A stretch of DNA of 64,000 bases from Aureobasidium sp. EXF-3400. Lineage: Eukaryota > Ascomycota > Dothideomycetes > Dothideales > Saccotheciaceae. Within the stretch, counting starts at the first letter, position 1, and every line of letters begins with the position of its first letter. The translations under genes were made by a program, and so were the position numbers. The stretch spans positions 117,983-181,982 of the forward strand of contig SWBL01000059.1 in the NCBI GenBank assembly GCA_024195585.1. The letters are read 5' to 3'. The notes below the pieces were generated by a model that was given only the letters and a program-made list of their open reading frames with translations, was not told where the DNA came from and did no database searches. Of this stretch, positions 53,229-64,000 are shown one piece after another.

Positions 53229-56200
53229 ATGGTTCGCTATCCCCAAAGCATGGCACGTGAAAGCTGGACTAGACTTACCATGTTCCAGGTCCTCTACAAG
53301 CGAAAGCCGGTGACGATGATACCGGCACCTGCCAAAATCGACAACAACGCCGAGGTCCGTACACCTGCTCTGGTATACACTCATCTGCCTCCTCATCTAA
53401 TCTTGTACAGGTCTGGGTTATGCCCAAATCAGGCGAAGTCTTTACAGACTATGAATCGTATCTGTCTCGGTATGTTACCTCTCAAACCAGCCCCCTCGCA
53501 GCTCAAGACTAACACAATCTTAGCTTCGAGTTCTACAACCGAGTACGTCGCCCTTGACCCCAACAGACTCCTCATGATCACACCCTAATCGTCACCCTAG
53601 AAAAAGTTCACAGATGCCGTCAATGGCAAGTCCGGCTTGACCTTCTTCGCCGCCATCGACTTTGAGGTAGGCACCCTCCTGAAAATACACAAGATGTTGG
53701 AAACTCACACACATACAGAACAACAGCTCTAGCGACATTGACAAGATCTTTCCCGACGCCCTGCGCGACCCTATCTTGAGAAAGGTCCAGTTCTCAGACA
53801 TCTCCCGCATAGACGAGTTGGTGTCGTTTGTCTTCGAAGTACTCATTGTGCCCTTGCTCTCCCATGTCTCGAATACTGACTTGCGCAGGAATTTCGCAGC
53901 GAGTTCTTCCCTGGTGAGGAAGTCAGCGTCTCTCTCGACAATGGCGACCAGTTCGAGGGCGTCATCCGCGAAAAGGCAAAGTTCCCACAACTACTCAACC
54001 CTGATGGCTCTATCCAACGCGCTGCCTTCTCTCGTTATTTTGTCAAGCTTAACAACGAACGTGGTGAAGAAGCCCTTCTGGAAGACAAGAACATTAAGAG
54101 AAATCGCAAGCTCTTCACCAAGCAAAACCTACGATCCTTCTTGAAGAGCTCGATACAGCGCGACATGTTTACGGGTGCACCATGGCTGGTCAAAGAGCAT
54201 CTTGCAAGGCATTACAGACTGCCTATGGAGATACCTCCCCATCTCGCCCAACGCATGCAGGCATCACCCCAACCTGGCATGCCTCGTCAGCCACAAGGCA
54301 CATCGATCTTCAACAAAGTCAATGGTCGCAAAGGCAAGAACCTCACAGTTGGCGACTTTGAGCACGACGGTTCGCTGCAAGGATACACAACTCCGCCGCT
54401 CAACGGCTCCAGATTTCCTGGATATCATGCAGCTGCGATCAAGACAGAGCCCCAGAAGCCTGCTCCCGTGCCCGTCAAATATCCTATCGAAGATCTGGAT
54501 GTCCCTGCGAGGAAGAACGACCTTGTCCGTCCTGACCTGAAATTCATCACATCGCAAACTCCCGGTGAAGGCGAAGTTCGAATGGAGTACGTAGGCCCCT
54601 TACTGGAGATCTGGAACACTCTCAACGTACACTCCGAGGTACTTGTGCTAGATGCCTTCACCTTTGACGACTTTGTCGAGACTATAAAGTTCACGTCTGA
54701 CGAAGTTACATGCGAGTTGCTTGAGGAAGCACACTGCGCAGTACTTAAAACAATCGTCAACGAGGAAGGCACTCTCCAAGTCACTCTCCCTGATATGGTT
54801 GAAGAGGAGTCTTCTGACGAGGAAATGGACGAAAGTGAGCCAGCCACTCCCATCTCGGACGCGCCTGCACACGCGACTAGAAGTCGCATGAGCAACATCA
54901 GCAACGTTGCACCCGAGGAGTCGAACGGTAGATCCAGCAGAACCCCTGCTGAAGGTCGTCACCGTCCGCATCGTACTCCCGAATTGCTGGCAAGCTACGG
55001 TTGGGTCGACCGCCTCAAGGCTCGCGATTTTGCTAACGGTGGCTGGCAAACTATCATGGCAGGTCTTCTATACCAACTGTCGCTGAACCCTCGCCAGAAG
55101 GCCGAATGCGACAAAGTCTTGTCCAAACTCGTGCCATTGGACGAAGATCCAAGTCCAGAGAGTGTTCGAATCAACTATATTCGCCTGGAGATTAACCTTC
55201 GCATCTCCGCATTACAACTCATCACGTTGCTTTGCGTAAGCACAAAGACTGTCAGAGGATATCTCGAAGAGATGAGTGAGGAACAAACCAAGATCCGTAA
55301 GGAAAAGCTCGAGCACCAAAAAGCGAAGAAAGAAAGGTATGTCGATTTGCCGACGACAAACGACCATCAGCTGACCAGCGAACAGTGTTGCAAAACTGGG
55401 CGATCTTGAGACTCAAAAGAAGATTCTGCTCCCGGATAATCTCCCAGATTCACCCAAGGAGGAGCATCCTGATCCCATGGATATCAGCATGAGTCACGTT
55501 GACGACACTGTAGACACAGTGGACCTCGCCACCTCGGATGCGGAGGAAGAAGGTGGCCGTTCCCTTCGACGCGGTAATGAGCGAAAGCGCAAGCGTGACG
55601 AAGACGCAGCTCGACGCGAGAAGCTGCGCGAAGAGAAGAAGGCAAAGACCAACCCAAAACAGTCCAAGGAATTCACCAAGTTGTTGAAGGATATCGACAA
55701 ACTCAAGGTCGAGATCTCGAAGCGCGAAAAGGAAATCGCAATCTGCGACGAAAAACTCCGCGAGGCTAACTGTCAGCGCACCAAAGTACTTGGAAGAGAT
55801 AGATTCTGGAATCGCTACTACTGGTTTGAACGCAATGGCATGCCCGTTACTGGACTTACCGACGGCAGCACTGGCAGCTATGGTTATGCCAACGCGCGTA
55901 TCTGGGTCCAGGGACCTGACGAAATGGAACGCTTGGGCTTCATCGACTTGCCTGAAGATCTGCAACGCACCTACACTCAAGATCACGGACTCTCTGTTCC
56001 CGATCGCAAAGCCAAGGAAGAGGGTACTACCAGCCTCCGAACAGCTAACGAGTGGGGATACTACGACGACCCCGAGACTATTGCCTTGTTGCTCAACTGG
56101 TTCGACGAGCGTGGTGTCAGAGAGAAGGCATTGCGCAAGGAGATGACTGCTTGGCAAGAACCCATCACTGGTCAAATGCGTACTCTGAAGACGCATCTGG

Positions 56201-56460
56201 ACAGTATCAACCAAGAGGACGTCGATGACGAACCTGTCACACGTGTATCAACTAGGAAGAAGACTTACGTCGATGTCGAAGCATCCAGTCAACGTTGTCT
56301 CAGATGGAGAAACTTGACAGCGATCAATAAGATTGGCCACCTGCATTCGGAACAACCCAAGCCCAAGGAGAAGAAGGGCAAAAAGGAAGCCAAGGGCGTC
56401 GCCAGAGTTGTCCTAAAGGGCAAGCCCACCACCAGACAAGGAACGAAATATGGCAAATAG
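53229..56460 (+). CDS. ITC1: ITC1/ACF1-like ISWI complex subunit (WAC, DDT, WHIM domains)
   Basis: Preferred model, 951 residues: exon 1 is ATG 53229-53231, then 53289-53354, 53411-53469, 53524-53542, 53601-53666, 53719-53838, 53889-55336 and 55386-56460. Skipping the first 57 nt yields MVLYKRKPV, matching the family N-terminus. The WAC domain (about 24-110) holds EVWVMPKSGEVFTDYESYLS and KFTDAVNGKSGLTFFAAI. The DDT domain (about 342-405) reads LLEIWNTLNVHSEVLVLDAF. WHIM segments lie near 480-570 (PELLASYGWVDRLKARDFAN) and RDRFWNRYYWFERNG near 730. Between them is a charged coiled coil (KRDEDAARREKLREEKKAKT). ITC1 partners the ISW2 ATPase and binds DNA and nucleosomes. All later joins close in phase. 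Confidence 0.9.
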
Positions 56461-57933
56461 ACGGTCGATTGTGTTTGCTTCGGGACGTATTCTTATATTG
56501 GAGTTTGGGCACGGAGCATGTACAAGTATTTTATCCACAGGAGCATAGCGAGATGGTCATGAAAAGCGGCGCCGGGATTTGTTGGAGGAAAAGCGTGGTA
56601 AAGACTTGCTTGAGTGCAGCATAACATGAAGTTGATAGCTTTTGATGGAGCAGCTTTTGCGCTGTTAGACCAATGAATGAAGTGAATATTAAACATCTTC
56701 TTGTTCCACAGGCATGATATTTCTAGAATGTACTTGTTAAATTCGGCTGGGCAACCTGTGTCTTGACTCTTAGTATCAAAACCTCACTTGAGCAAAAAAC
56801 GCGTCCAGATTTGCATGTGAAACAGAAAAGTGGGCTAGCAAAAGGATTTTCATATGGTTATATTAAGACATGAAATGTGAAGAGCAAATGAGGTGATGAG
56901 TCTTTCCAAAAGGGATGGGGCTGCCATTGATTGGCATCAAGCCGTGTCAATTAGCTGTTTCCCCAGAGCAAAGTGTATTTGGAAAGACTGGAGATTTGAG
57001 CAAACACGCGACACAAGACTGAGCGCTGCAGATGGACAGATCGGACAGGTTGTTCAGTATTGGTCGACGGGAGGCCCTCGATGCAGGCTCGTGTATAACA
57101 ATGCAGGCAATAGAGACCCCTTTCTTGTTCGGCACATTAACGTGTGCTTAAAGCGTTTGGGCCTTCTAGAAAAAGAGAGTTTACGGAGGCTTAAAAAATG
57201 GGGACCGTCTCAGAGGTGCACGGACGGCTTTCTGTTCCTGACGATCGTTCTCTGTGTTGTGCCAACGGTTACACAAGAGAGCGGCGTTGGTGGTCGAACA
57301 AGAGACGGTGCCGTGTTGCACAGTCGTCTGGTTTTATCGGTGTCGTGTACTCGTCGTTATCTATAGCTTTGGGGCGAGACAAGCAGGGAAAAGTCGTGGC
57401 AAGATGCTGGTAGAAGCGCTGAGGAGAAGGTCTGTGTGGATGTAATTTCCTTTGGGCTAAGCATGCCGAGTTGTGGCAGCATCGGCTCAACGCCGTCTCT
57501 CGCGCTCTTCCTTGCCCTCTTCTTCTTCACGCGCTGCTCGATTATTCCAGTCGATCTCGCCCTGTCACTCGCTTCATTCTTTCGCACTTCTTCTTTCTTC
57601 CCTTTACCTTCGCTTTGCGGCTTCCCTTCGTTGCTACGACTTGTTTAATTGCGCCGCCCGACCTATCACTTTCCCCTCGTGGCTTGAGTCTTGACCAAGC
57701 AGCCTCAATCTGATACAGGGACAATTCAACGTCACGTCAAGAGGAGGACACGCATTCGCTCCAGCTGTATATACGAGCTTTTGAATTGGATAAACCTGGA
57801 ACATATACCCTTTTAATTACTCCCGCCCGCCTTAGACCTTGCACGTCTACTCCGGCCAGCGACAACCCCCTAGTAGAACTCTCGAGTTCCCTTCGACGCT
57901 CTTTCGACCCCCTAGTCCTTTCCAACCTCGGAA
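56461..57933. other. Long upstream region and leader of NRD1
   Basis: 1.47 kb without a supported gene. The last 440 bp (about 57494-57933) are strongly pyrimidine-rich on the plus strand, and several short upstream ATG frames occur, suggesting a long 5' leader. An AAAAAATGGGGACCGTCTC stretch near 57192 is open but has no family features. Confidence 0.5.
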
Positions 57934-60375
57934 ATGCAAGTGTCAGAGGCTCCCTCGGGCCAGCCCAAGTTCCATCGGCCATCCCAGTCTTTTTCGACTT
58001 TGGGTATGACCAGTGATAACCTGGGCTTCTCACACAGCGCCTTCACCACCAACCAACCCTCTATTTCTAGCTACTCGGACCGTCACCGAACAAACATTCC
58101 GTCTATCAATACTGGACGTATGTCTAACATGGCCTCCCAGGCCGAGCAGACTCCTGGCACCGCTCTTGACATGAACTACACTCCTCTTCTTCCCTCGAAC
58201 CTGTTGATTGGCAGCCCCTTTCAACCACAATCGCCTTCTGCTTTTGCTTCTCCTGGCTTCCAGAGCTTCTCCAACTTTCCTCAGCAGCCCCAGCGCCAAC
58301 AGCAGCAGCACAACCAGTATCAGCAGCAACAGAACCCTGCCATGTCTCCCCCCATGTACGCTGGCATGATGTCGCCTCCCCAGATGCACGCGCAGATGTA
58401 CCAGGGTCCTCAATCCCCCACTCTTGGCTACAACCCTTTGAACAACCAATCGCTCAACGGTTTGTCTACTGCTCCCCTGGGCATTGCTCCTGGCTTGATG
58501 TCGAGCTCTAGCAGAACCGTCTACCTGGGCAATATCCCCTCGGACACATCTGCCGAAGAAATTCTCAGCCATGTTCGTAGCGGGCAGATTGAGTCGGTTC
58601 GTCTTCTTCCTGACAAGAACTGTGCCTTCATCTCGTTCCTCGACGGAAGCTCGGCTACACACTTCCACTCGGATGCCATTTTGAAAAAGCTGTGCATCAA
58701 GGGTCAGGACATCAAAATTGGCTGGGGCAAGCCCTCGTCGGTTCCTACCTCGGTTGCTCTTGCCGTCCAGCAGTCGGGCGCATCCCGCAACGTCTATCTT
58801 GGTAACCTGCCCGAGGAAGTTTCCGAGGACGAGCTTAGAGAGGATCTGGCAAAGTATGGTCCCATTGACACTGTCAAGATTGTCAGAGAGAAGGCTATTG
58901 GATTCGTTCATTTCTTGTCAATTGGCAACGCTATCAAGGCTGTTTCGCAGCTTCCCCAGGAGCAAAAGTGGCAGCCCCCACGACGTGTCTACTACGGCAA
59001 GGATCGTTGCGCCTACGTTTCAAAGACACAACAGCAGAACGCTGCTCAGTACCTTGGCATCGCCCCCGGTTATGCACACGTGCTGAACAATGCCGACCGT
59101 GATCTCATCTCGAACGCTTTGGCCCAACAATCCGTAGCTGCCGCTGCCGTCGCAACTACTGCTGGTGGTGTAAACAACCTGGGCAACCGCACTGTCTACT
59201 TGGGCAACATCCACCCCGAGACTACCATTGAGGAGATTTGCAATGTTGTCAGAGGTGGTCTTCTGCACCATATTCGCTACATCCCCGATAAGCACATTTG
59301 CTTCGTCACTTTCATCGACCCCACTTCTGCTGCTTCGTTCTTTGCTCTCTCAAACTTGCAAGGCCTGATGATCCACAACAGACGCTTGAAGATCGGCTGG
59401 GGCAAGCACTCTGGCGCTCTTCCTCCTGCTATTGCTCTTGCTGTCAGTGGCGGTGCTTCCCGCAACGTCTACATCGGCAACCTTGACGAAACCTGGACCG
59501 AGGAGCGTCTTCGTCAAGATTTCTCCGAATACGGCGAGATCGAACTGGTCAACACTCTGCGTGAGAAGAGCTGCGCGTTCGTCAACTTTACAAACATCGC
59601 CAATGCTATCAAGGCCATTGAGGCTGTTCGCAGCAAGGACGAGTACAAGCGTTTCAAGGTCAACTTCGGCAAGGATCGTTGTGGAAACCCTCCTCGCCAG
59701 GTAGTCGCAAACGGTCAGGGCCAGTCTCAGCAAGAAGGCACACAATCGCCCAGTCCTGTCAGTGGCATGCGTGGCCAGAACTCCATTTCTCCTAGCGCAG
59801 GCGCATCGAACAACTACAACCCTCTTCAGGGACCCACTGCTTCGACCATCCTTAACGCCGGAGCCAACAACCCTCTGGCCATGTACCTCGCTGCTGCATC
59901 GCAAGTTCAATCTCAGCCTTCATCTTCGCCGAACGAGATTAGCCCTCAGTTCGCACAGTTGAGTCTGTCGCAACCTCAACAGCAGCAACAGCAGCAGCAT
60001 ATGACTACCCAGCAAGCCTTCTACAGCGGGGACTCCAACATGCCCACACGATCCACCGCTCTCGAAGCACCCTCACACTACGGTCACCACGCCACTCACT
60101 CCGTAAACCTGAGCAACGGCCTCTCAAACGGCTTCGGTGGTGGTAGTGGTGGCAACGGCATGCATGCTAGCCAAAACAGCGCTGCAAGAGGACAGCATTC
60201 TCGCACCGTCAGTTTGCCTGTCTTCTCCCAGCCTCAACCTCAGCACATTCACCAACAGACCTTTGCCGGCCTTGGTGCAGGCATTGGTGGGTTCGGTAAC
60301 AGCAACCCCTACGGTTTGGCTATCTCTGCTGAGCGTGGCCTGCCTGGCTGGGAAGAGGAAGAGCCTGCCATTTGA
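57934..60375 (+). CDS. NRD1: NRD1-like RNA-binding protein with four RRMs
   Basis: A single exon encodes 813 residues from ATG 57934. The N-terminus (to about residue 185) is Gln/Pro/Ser/Met-rich (QQPQRQQQQHNQYQQQQNPA). Four RNA recognition motifs follow at roughly 190-265, 285-360, 415-490 and 510-590. RNP2-like strands include RTVYLGNIPSDTSAEEIL, RNVYLGNLPEEVSEDELR, RTVYLGNIHPETTIEEIC and RNVYIGNLDETWTEERLR; RNP1-like parts are NCAFISFL, AIGFVHFL, HICFVTFI and SCAFVNF. This is the arrangement of fission yeast Nrd1/Msa2, a negative regulator of sexual differentiation that binds mRNA. The tail is Gln/Ser/Asn-rich. Function in this fungus is inferred. Confidence 0.9.
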   Translation: MQVSEAPSGQPKFHRPSQSFSTLGMTSDNLGFSHSAFTTNQPSISSYSDRHRTNIPSINTGRMSNMASQAEQTPGTALDMNYTPLLPSNLLIGSPFQPQSPSAFASPGFQSFSNFPQQPQRQQQQHNQYQQQQNPAMSPPMYAGMMSPPQMHAQMYQGPQSPTLGYNPLNNQSLNGLSTAPLGIAPGLMSSSSRTVYLGNIPSDTSAEEILSHVRSGQIESVRLLPDKNCAFISFLDGSSATHFHSDAILKKLCIKGQDIKIGWGKPSSVPTSVALAVQQSGASRNVYLGNLPEEVSEDELREDLAKYGPIDTVKIVREKAIGFVHFLSIGNAIKAVSQLPQEQKWQPPRRVYYGKDRCAYVSKTQQQNAAQYLGIAPGYAHVLNNADRDLISNALAQQSVAAAAVATTAGGVNNLGNRTVYLGNIHPETTIEEICNVVRGGLLHHIRYIPDKHICFVTFIDPTSAASFFALSNLQGLMIHNRRLKIGWGKHSGALPPAIALAVSGGASRNVYIGNLDETWTEERLRQDFSEYGEIELVNTLREKSCAFVNFTNIANAIKAIEAVRSKDEYKRFKVNFGKDRCGNPPRQVVANGQGQSQQEGTQSPSPVSGMRGQNSISPSAGASNNYNPLQGPTASTILNAGANNPLAMYLAAASQVQSQPSSSPNEISPQFAQLSLSQPQQQQQQQHMTTQQAFYSGDSNMPTRSTALEAPSHYGHHATHSVNLSNGLSNGFGGGSGGNGMHASQNSAARGQHSRTVSLPVFSQPQPQHIHQQTFAGLGAGIGGFGNSNPYGLAISAERGLPGWEEEEPAI

Positions 60376-61292
60376 TTCCAGAAACACGGCTTTTGATACG
60401 AACGAAAAGATCTACCTATTGAAGTTCTACACCTTTTGATTATTGAGGGCGCTTAGTCCGCCTACTAATCCTTTACTTACCTATATTCGTTCCTCTATCT
60501 TTTCTTTCAAATTGTTTTTTTTACTCTACAGGTTCTTCTTTATACCTTCATTCTTTACACTTCTCTTTTCTTCTTCTTTGCAGTTGCACAACCTAATCTT
60601 GAAACCCTGGTCATCTGCTAATTGTTCTTCATTTCTTTTCAAACATGTATTTGTATGCCTCTACAACTTCTTGCGGTGCATGTTTTCGCAGATCAAACTC
60701 CAAATTATTCCCTGTCGGCGTTTGGAAAGGGGAAGAGAACAGAACACTATCATAGAGGAACACTGCCGGGTCCATCTATTCATATGAAGAGACGACTCGG
60801 ATCTGTAATGGAACAAAACATTCTCTAAACACTTCTTTTCATGGTTGTACGATGTGTACTATGGGTTGAAGAAAGAGACCTGCGATACTTCCAGTTGTAT
60901 AGGTGTTGAATTCGTTACAAAGTATCTGCCAATCCACGGTATAGCGAGCTGGTGAAGGTTCAGGAGAGTCCCTCGAGTGGTTCTCTTGGCAAAAAAAGGT
61001 TTGGCTCGTGCACGATGACGCACTGGATTTCCCTCTTCGAGATCAGCCACGAGATCTCAATCCCGATCTCCCTGCAAGGGAAACACGTTGGTATGATAGA
61101 TCGAATTGATCAGGTAAGAAGTGTAGGCGTAAGAGATCCCAGAGGCAATGTTTTGCTCCTCAATTCGCGCATCACTCTTCACCTGAGTAAGTTGCACAAC
61201 AACCAACTCTCCTAAATCTTAGTTTCGCGTCGACGAGCATCTACTGTATCGGCTTTCCCATAGACGAATCGGGAATTCGATCTTTATCGAGC
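60376..61292. other. Spacer between NRD1 and photolyase
   Basis: The left part (60376-60660) is T/C-rich with several TGTA-type motifs, consistent with a long NRD1 3' UTR. The right part should contain the photolyase promoter. No RNA gene is seen. Confidence 0.45.
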
Positions 61293-63141
61293 ATGACGTC
61301 GAAGACTCTGCTCAGGAACCGTTTCCCTGCCACTGGCAATTATATTTACTGGGCCCGGTTCCCAATATGCATAAGAGGAGCCAGGCCTTCTTTCCTCTCA
61401 ACTAGTCAACTCTCCAACATCCAACATACAAGAGCTTTTTCTGTCACCATGTCGAAACGCGCGCATCCCCACGACGCACACCCAAGCGATCACTCGGCAA
61501 TTTACAACGAAGATCTAAAACATCCTTCGCTGAAGCGTGCAAAGCAGATTGACGAGCACTCGCCCTTTGTATCGCTCGAAAAAGCCATAGCGGAGCAAAA
61601 TACCGATCACTCAGTTCGCAATGTGTTGCACTGGTTCAGATCCAAGGATGTACGAGCAGACGACAATCGCGCACTTCATGCTGCATCGCAAAAGGCAAAA
61701 GAGGGAAATGGACACTTGATCACCATGTACTTGTACAGTCCTAAGGACTTGGAGTGGCATGGTACCAGTCCTGCTCGATCTGACTTCTTGCTGGAATCGC
61801 TTTCGTTGTTGCAGAAGCAGTTGCGCGAGAAGAATATTCCGATGGCTATTGTGACGGCTGAAGAGAGAGCCGACAAGACGGACAGAGTCATGGAGTTCAT
61901 CAAGGACAACGACATCTCGCACGTCTATGGCAATTACGAGTACGAGGTTGACGAGATACGTCGCGATATCAAAGTTACACGTCACATCAAAGAAGAGAAG
62001 GACGTATCTATCGAGCTTTTGCACGACCAGACGGTCCTCGAACCTGGACTACTCAAGACTGGTAGCGGAACACCTATGAAGGTATTCACACCCTACCACA
62101 AAGCCTGGCTCGCCGAAACAAAGCAAAACCCCGAGCACCTTGATCTTGTAGGCCCTCCCGAAGCAAACGACAAGTCTGCCACCGATCATCTCAAGAAACT
62201 CTTCGACTCTAAGATGCCCTCTTTGCCAGAAAATAAAGACTTCGTTAGCGACGAAGAAAGGAAGCGTATCCGTGGACTCTGGCCTGCAGGCCACGATGCA
62301 GGCATAGACCGTCTACAACACTTCCTCAATGAAAAGGTCTCTGAGTACGCTGACCACCGCTCCGAACCAGCCAGAGATCCCTCCTCTCGTCTTTCAGCAT
62401 ACTTCTCCGCCGGCATAATTAGCGTACGAGAAGCCTTAGCCGCTGCAAAGAAATACAACAAAAACAAACACTTTGACGCAGGCTCAGCGGGTATTGCTTC
62501 TTGGGTCCGCGAAATCGTGTTCAGAGAATTTTACCGTCAAGTTCTTGTAAATATCCCCCACAACGCAATGAATCTACCTCAGAATCTCAAGTTCGACAAT
62601 GTGGACTGGGAAGATGACGAAGAGGGTTGGGAGAAGTGGTGTCAGGGCAAGACAGGCGTTCCATGGGTAGATGCAGGAATGCGACAGCTGAACACAGAAG
62701 CTTGTAAGTTTAGCACCAACTTCCACTCGAGTCTTACAGTAACTGATACATCACACAGACATGCACAATCGCCTACGCATGAACACTGCCTCCTACCTCA
62801 CCGCAAACCTGTTGATCGACTACAGACGCGGAGAAAGATATTTCGCTACCCACCTCATTGATTGGGATCTCTCAAACAACACTCAAGGCTGGGAACCGAG
62901 CTATACAGTCTTCAACCCTATCAATCAAGCCGAGAAGTGCGACAAAAATGGCGATTATATCAGACAATGGGTACCTGAGTTGAAAGAGCTGAAAGGCAAG
63001 GATATCTTCGATCCGTATGGCAGGTTGAGTAAGGCAGAGTTTGAGAAACTTGGATACCCGAAACCACATGTGGATTATACAGAGAGTAAGAAGAGGGCGG
63101 TAGAGAGGTTCAAGAAGGGTTTGGCGGAAGCTGATATTTGA
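61293..63141 (+). CDS. PHR1: Class I CPD DNA photolyase, possible dual-start (mitochondrial and nuclear)
   Basis: Exons 61293-62703 and 62759-63141 encode 597 residues; the splice rebuilds NTEAYMHNRLRM. The antenna-type domain (about 107-245) begins RNVLHWFRSKDVRADDNRAL. The FAD domain (about 300-590) carries ASWVREIVFREFYRQVLV, GVPWVDAGMRQLNTEAYMHN and RYFATHLIDWDLSNNTQGWE with C-terminal NPINQAEKCD. Photolyase uses near-UV/blue light to split cyclobutane pyrimidine dimers. Two in-frame starts occur: the first precedes an Arg-rich, acid-free leader (LLRNRFPATGNYIYWARFPI), and the second is at 61449 (MSKRAHPHD). The leader could send one form to mitochondria. A cryptochrome is possible, but the C-terminus fits the CPD enzyme. 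Confidence 0.92.
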
Positions 63142-63348
63142 TGATAACGCTTGGGATCATCATCTGGATCCTTCGCAGATCTTGGCTCCAAGACTATCAA
63201 TAAACTTTACGAGCAAGAGGGTCTCGTGCGTAATACCACAATACATAGACCAAGACATCCCTTCGACTCTTTCCGCAACCACTGTCCCTAGTCAGCGAAG
63301 CAACCTCGCAATTCTACAGCAAATCACAAGATTATCGATCACAGAACC

Positions 63349-63867
63349 ATGGCCATTGCAACACGCCTATCAGCCAGAGCCATGACAACTCTAGGCGCCA
63401 TGGCCCTAATCACCCTCTGTTTCCAAACATTCAACTCATCCACTGCCCTCCATACCGACGCTCGCCTCGACACCATCAATCGCCAAATACTCACCCTACG
63501 AGCAACAATAAACCAGATCCTTAAGGAAAAAGATATCAAAATATCTCCAGACATTTCCTGGCCAACGACCCAAACCTCAGACTCGAACGAACTGGTCACG
63601 GTCGCCAAAATTGTTTTTGCGCTTTTTGCAACGCCAGGTTGGATAAGTGCCATGGTCCAATTCTACAAGGAAGCTGGAGCAGTGGCGGAGAGGACTGTTG
63701 CAGTGGGGATATGGCTTGCTTGCGCTGTGTTTGTAGGTCTGTGGCATTTAGGTCAACCTAGAGAGTGGTATGGGTACTTTCTAGGCGCGACATGGGGGTT
63801 TTATGGTGGCATGTTTCTGTCGGTGTTATTCACAGAAGAGAATGAAGGCGAGGGACAGAAGACGTGA
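63349..63867 (+). CDS. Small membrane protein of unknown function (172 aa)
   Basis: A single exon starts at ATG 63349 and ends TGA 63865-63867. Hydrophobic segments are at about residues 13-27 (TLGAMALITLCFQTF), 82-102 (LVTVAKIVFALFATPGWISA), 115-135 (AVGIWLACAVFVGLWHLG) and 142-160 (GYFLGATWGFYGGMFLSVLF). A helix between the first and second (INRQILTLRATINQILKEKD) may be a coiled coil. I do not recognise it, and there is no targeting signal I can name with confidence. It lies 207 bp after the photolyase stop in the same direction. Confidence 0.6.
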   Translation: MAIATRLSARAMTTLGAMALITLCFQTFNSSTALHTDARLDTINRQILTLRATINQILKEKDIKISPDISWPTTQTSDSNELVTVAKIVFALFATPGWISAMVQFYKEAGAVAERTVAVGIWLACAVFVGLWHLGQPREWYGYFLGATWGFYGGMFLSVLFTEENEGEGQKT

Positions 63868-63907
63868 TGCACGCAATTACTTACTGCAAAAGAATTGCAA
63901 CACAAGC

Positions 63908-64000
63908 ACATACGGCCACAGTCAGCTGAAAACTGGGCATCCCGTCCGCTCTGCCATACATAAGCAGTTGAACGGCAGATTAGTACTACGGTGGGTGACC
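63908..64000 (+). rRNA. 5S ribosomal RNA gene, 3' truncated by the window
   Basis: The sequence from 63908 reads ACATACGGCC, the canonical start of fungal 5S rRNA, followed by the conserved CTGGGCATCCCGTCCGCTCT, AAGCAG...GGCAGATTAGTA and a final GGTGGGTGACC at the window edge. About 93 of roughly 119 bases are present. In Pezizomycotina 5S genes are commonly dispersed rather than placed in the rDNA repeat, and this one stands alone next to protein genes. The internal promoter (A and C boxes, bound by TFIIIA) lies in the region present. Confidence 0.93.

Noticed and set aside
56893..57366. 157-codon plus-strand frame upstream of NRD1
   Set aside because: The composition is not coding-like, no splice sites or family motifs are seen, and it lies in an AT-rich promoter region.
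58030..58911. 293-codon minus-strand frame inside NRD1
   Set aside because: It lies antisense to RRM1/RRM2 coding sequence, with Arg/Leu-rich composition typical of shadow frames.

Overview
The window is nuclear DNA of a filamentous ascomycete (Pezizomycotina). A Dothideomycete such as an Aureobasidium-like black yeast is my best guess, but that rests on gene style rather than a marker. The evidence is short introns (about 50-110 nt) with GTRAGT-type donors and CAG/TAG acceptors, dense genes on both strands with 150-700 bp divergent promoters, typical fungal families (MAPEG, F-box-like LPTEIR proteins, PTH11/rhodopsin-like 7TM protein, UBA4, OXP1, ITC1, NRD1), and a free-standing 5S rRNA gene. 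I see no transposon, CRISPR array, prophage or operon.

Layout. 1-8 kb: 3' part of an ASH1-like SET histone methyltransferase, the Fe-S assembly LYR protein ISD11, an unrecognised acidic protein whose frame stays open past two in-frame stops, and an ankyrin+DIL protein. 8-20 kb: 5-oxoprolinase, NMD3, a MAPEG protein, a PPR-like mitochondrial candidate and a CXXC zinc protein (CZIB family). 20-33 kb: F-box-like protein, TYW2/TRM12 (wybutosine), an unrecognised two-exon gene, a SET protein divergent from UBA4, a second F-box-like protein, an RWD protein, a small Cys protein and an NFKBIL1-like protein. 33-44 kb is more accessory: a long Gly-rich repeat protein, a 7TM rhodopsin-like protein, a secreted protein with a TATA box, SGF73 (SAGA), and a tandem pair of tiny membrane proteins whose first exon seems to be only the start codon. 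44-64 kb: CECR5-type HAD hydrolase, a Cys-rich protein, GH47 mannosidase divergent from ALG8, ITC1 (ISWI partner), NRD1 (four RRMs), class I photolyase, a small membrane protein, and a 5S rRNA gene cut by the window edge.

Themes. Chromatin is well represented (ASH1-like, SET protein, SGF73, ITC1). tRNA and ribosome biology appears in TYW2, UBA4 and NMD3. N-glycan assembly and trimming genes sit head to head (ALG8/GH47). Gene models were built by hand: exon joins were accepted when the phase closed and the joined protein matched the family. No searches were run, so family names rest on recognised motifs.
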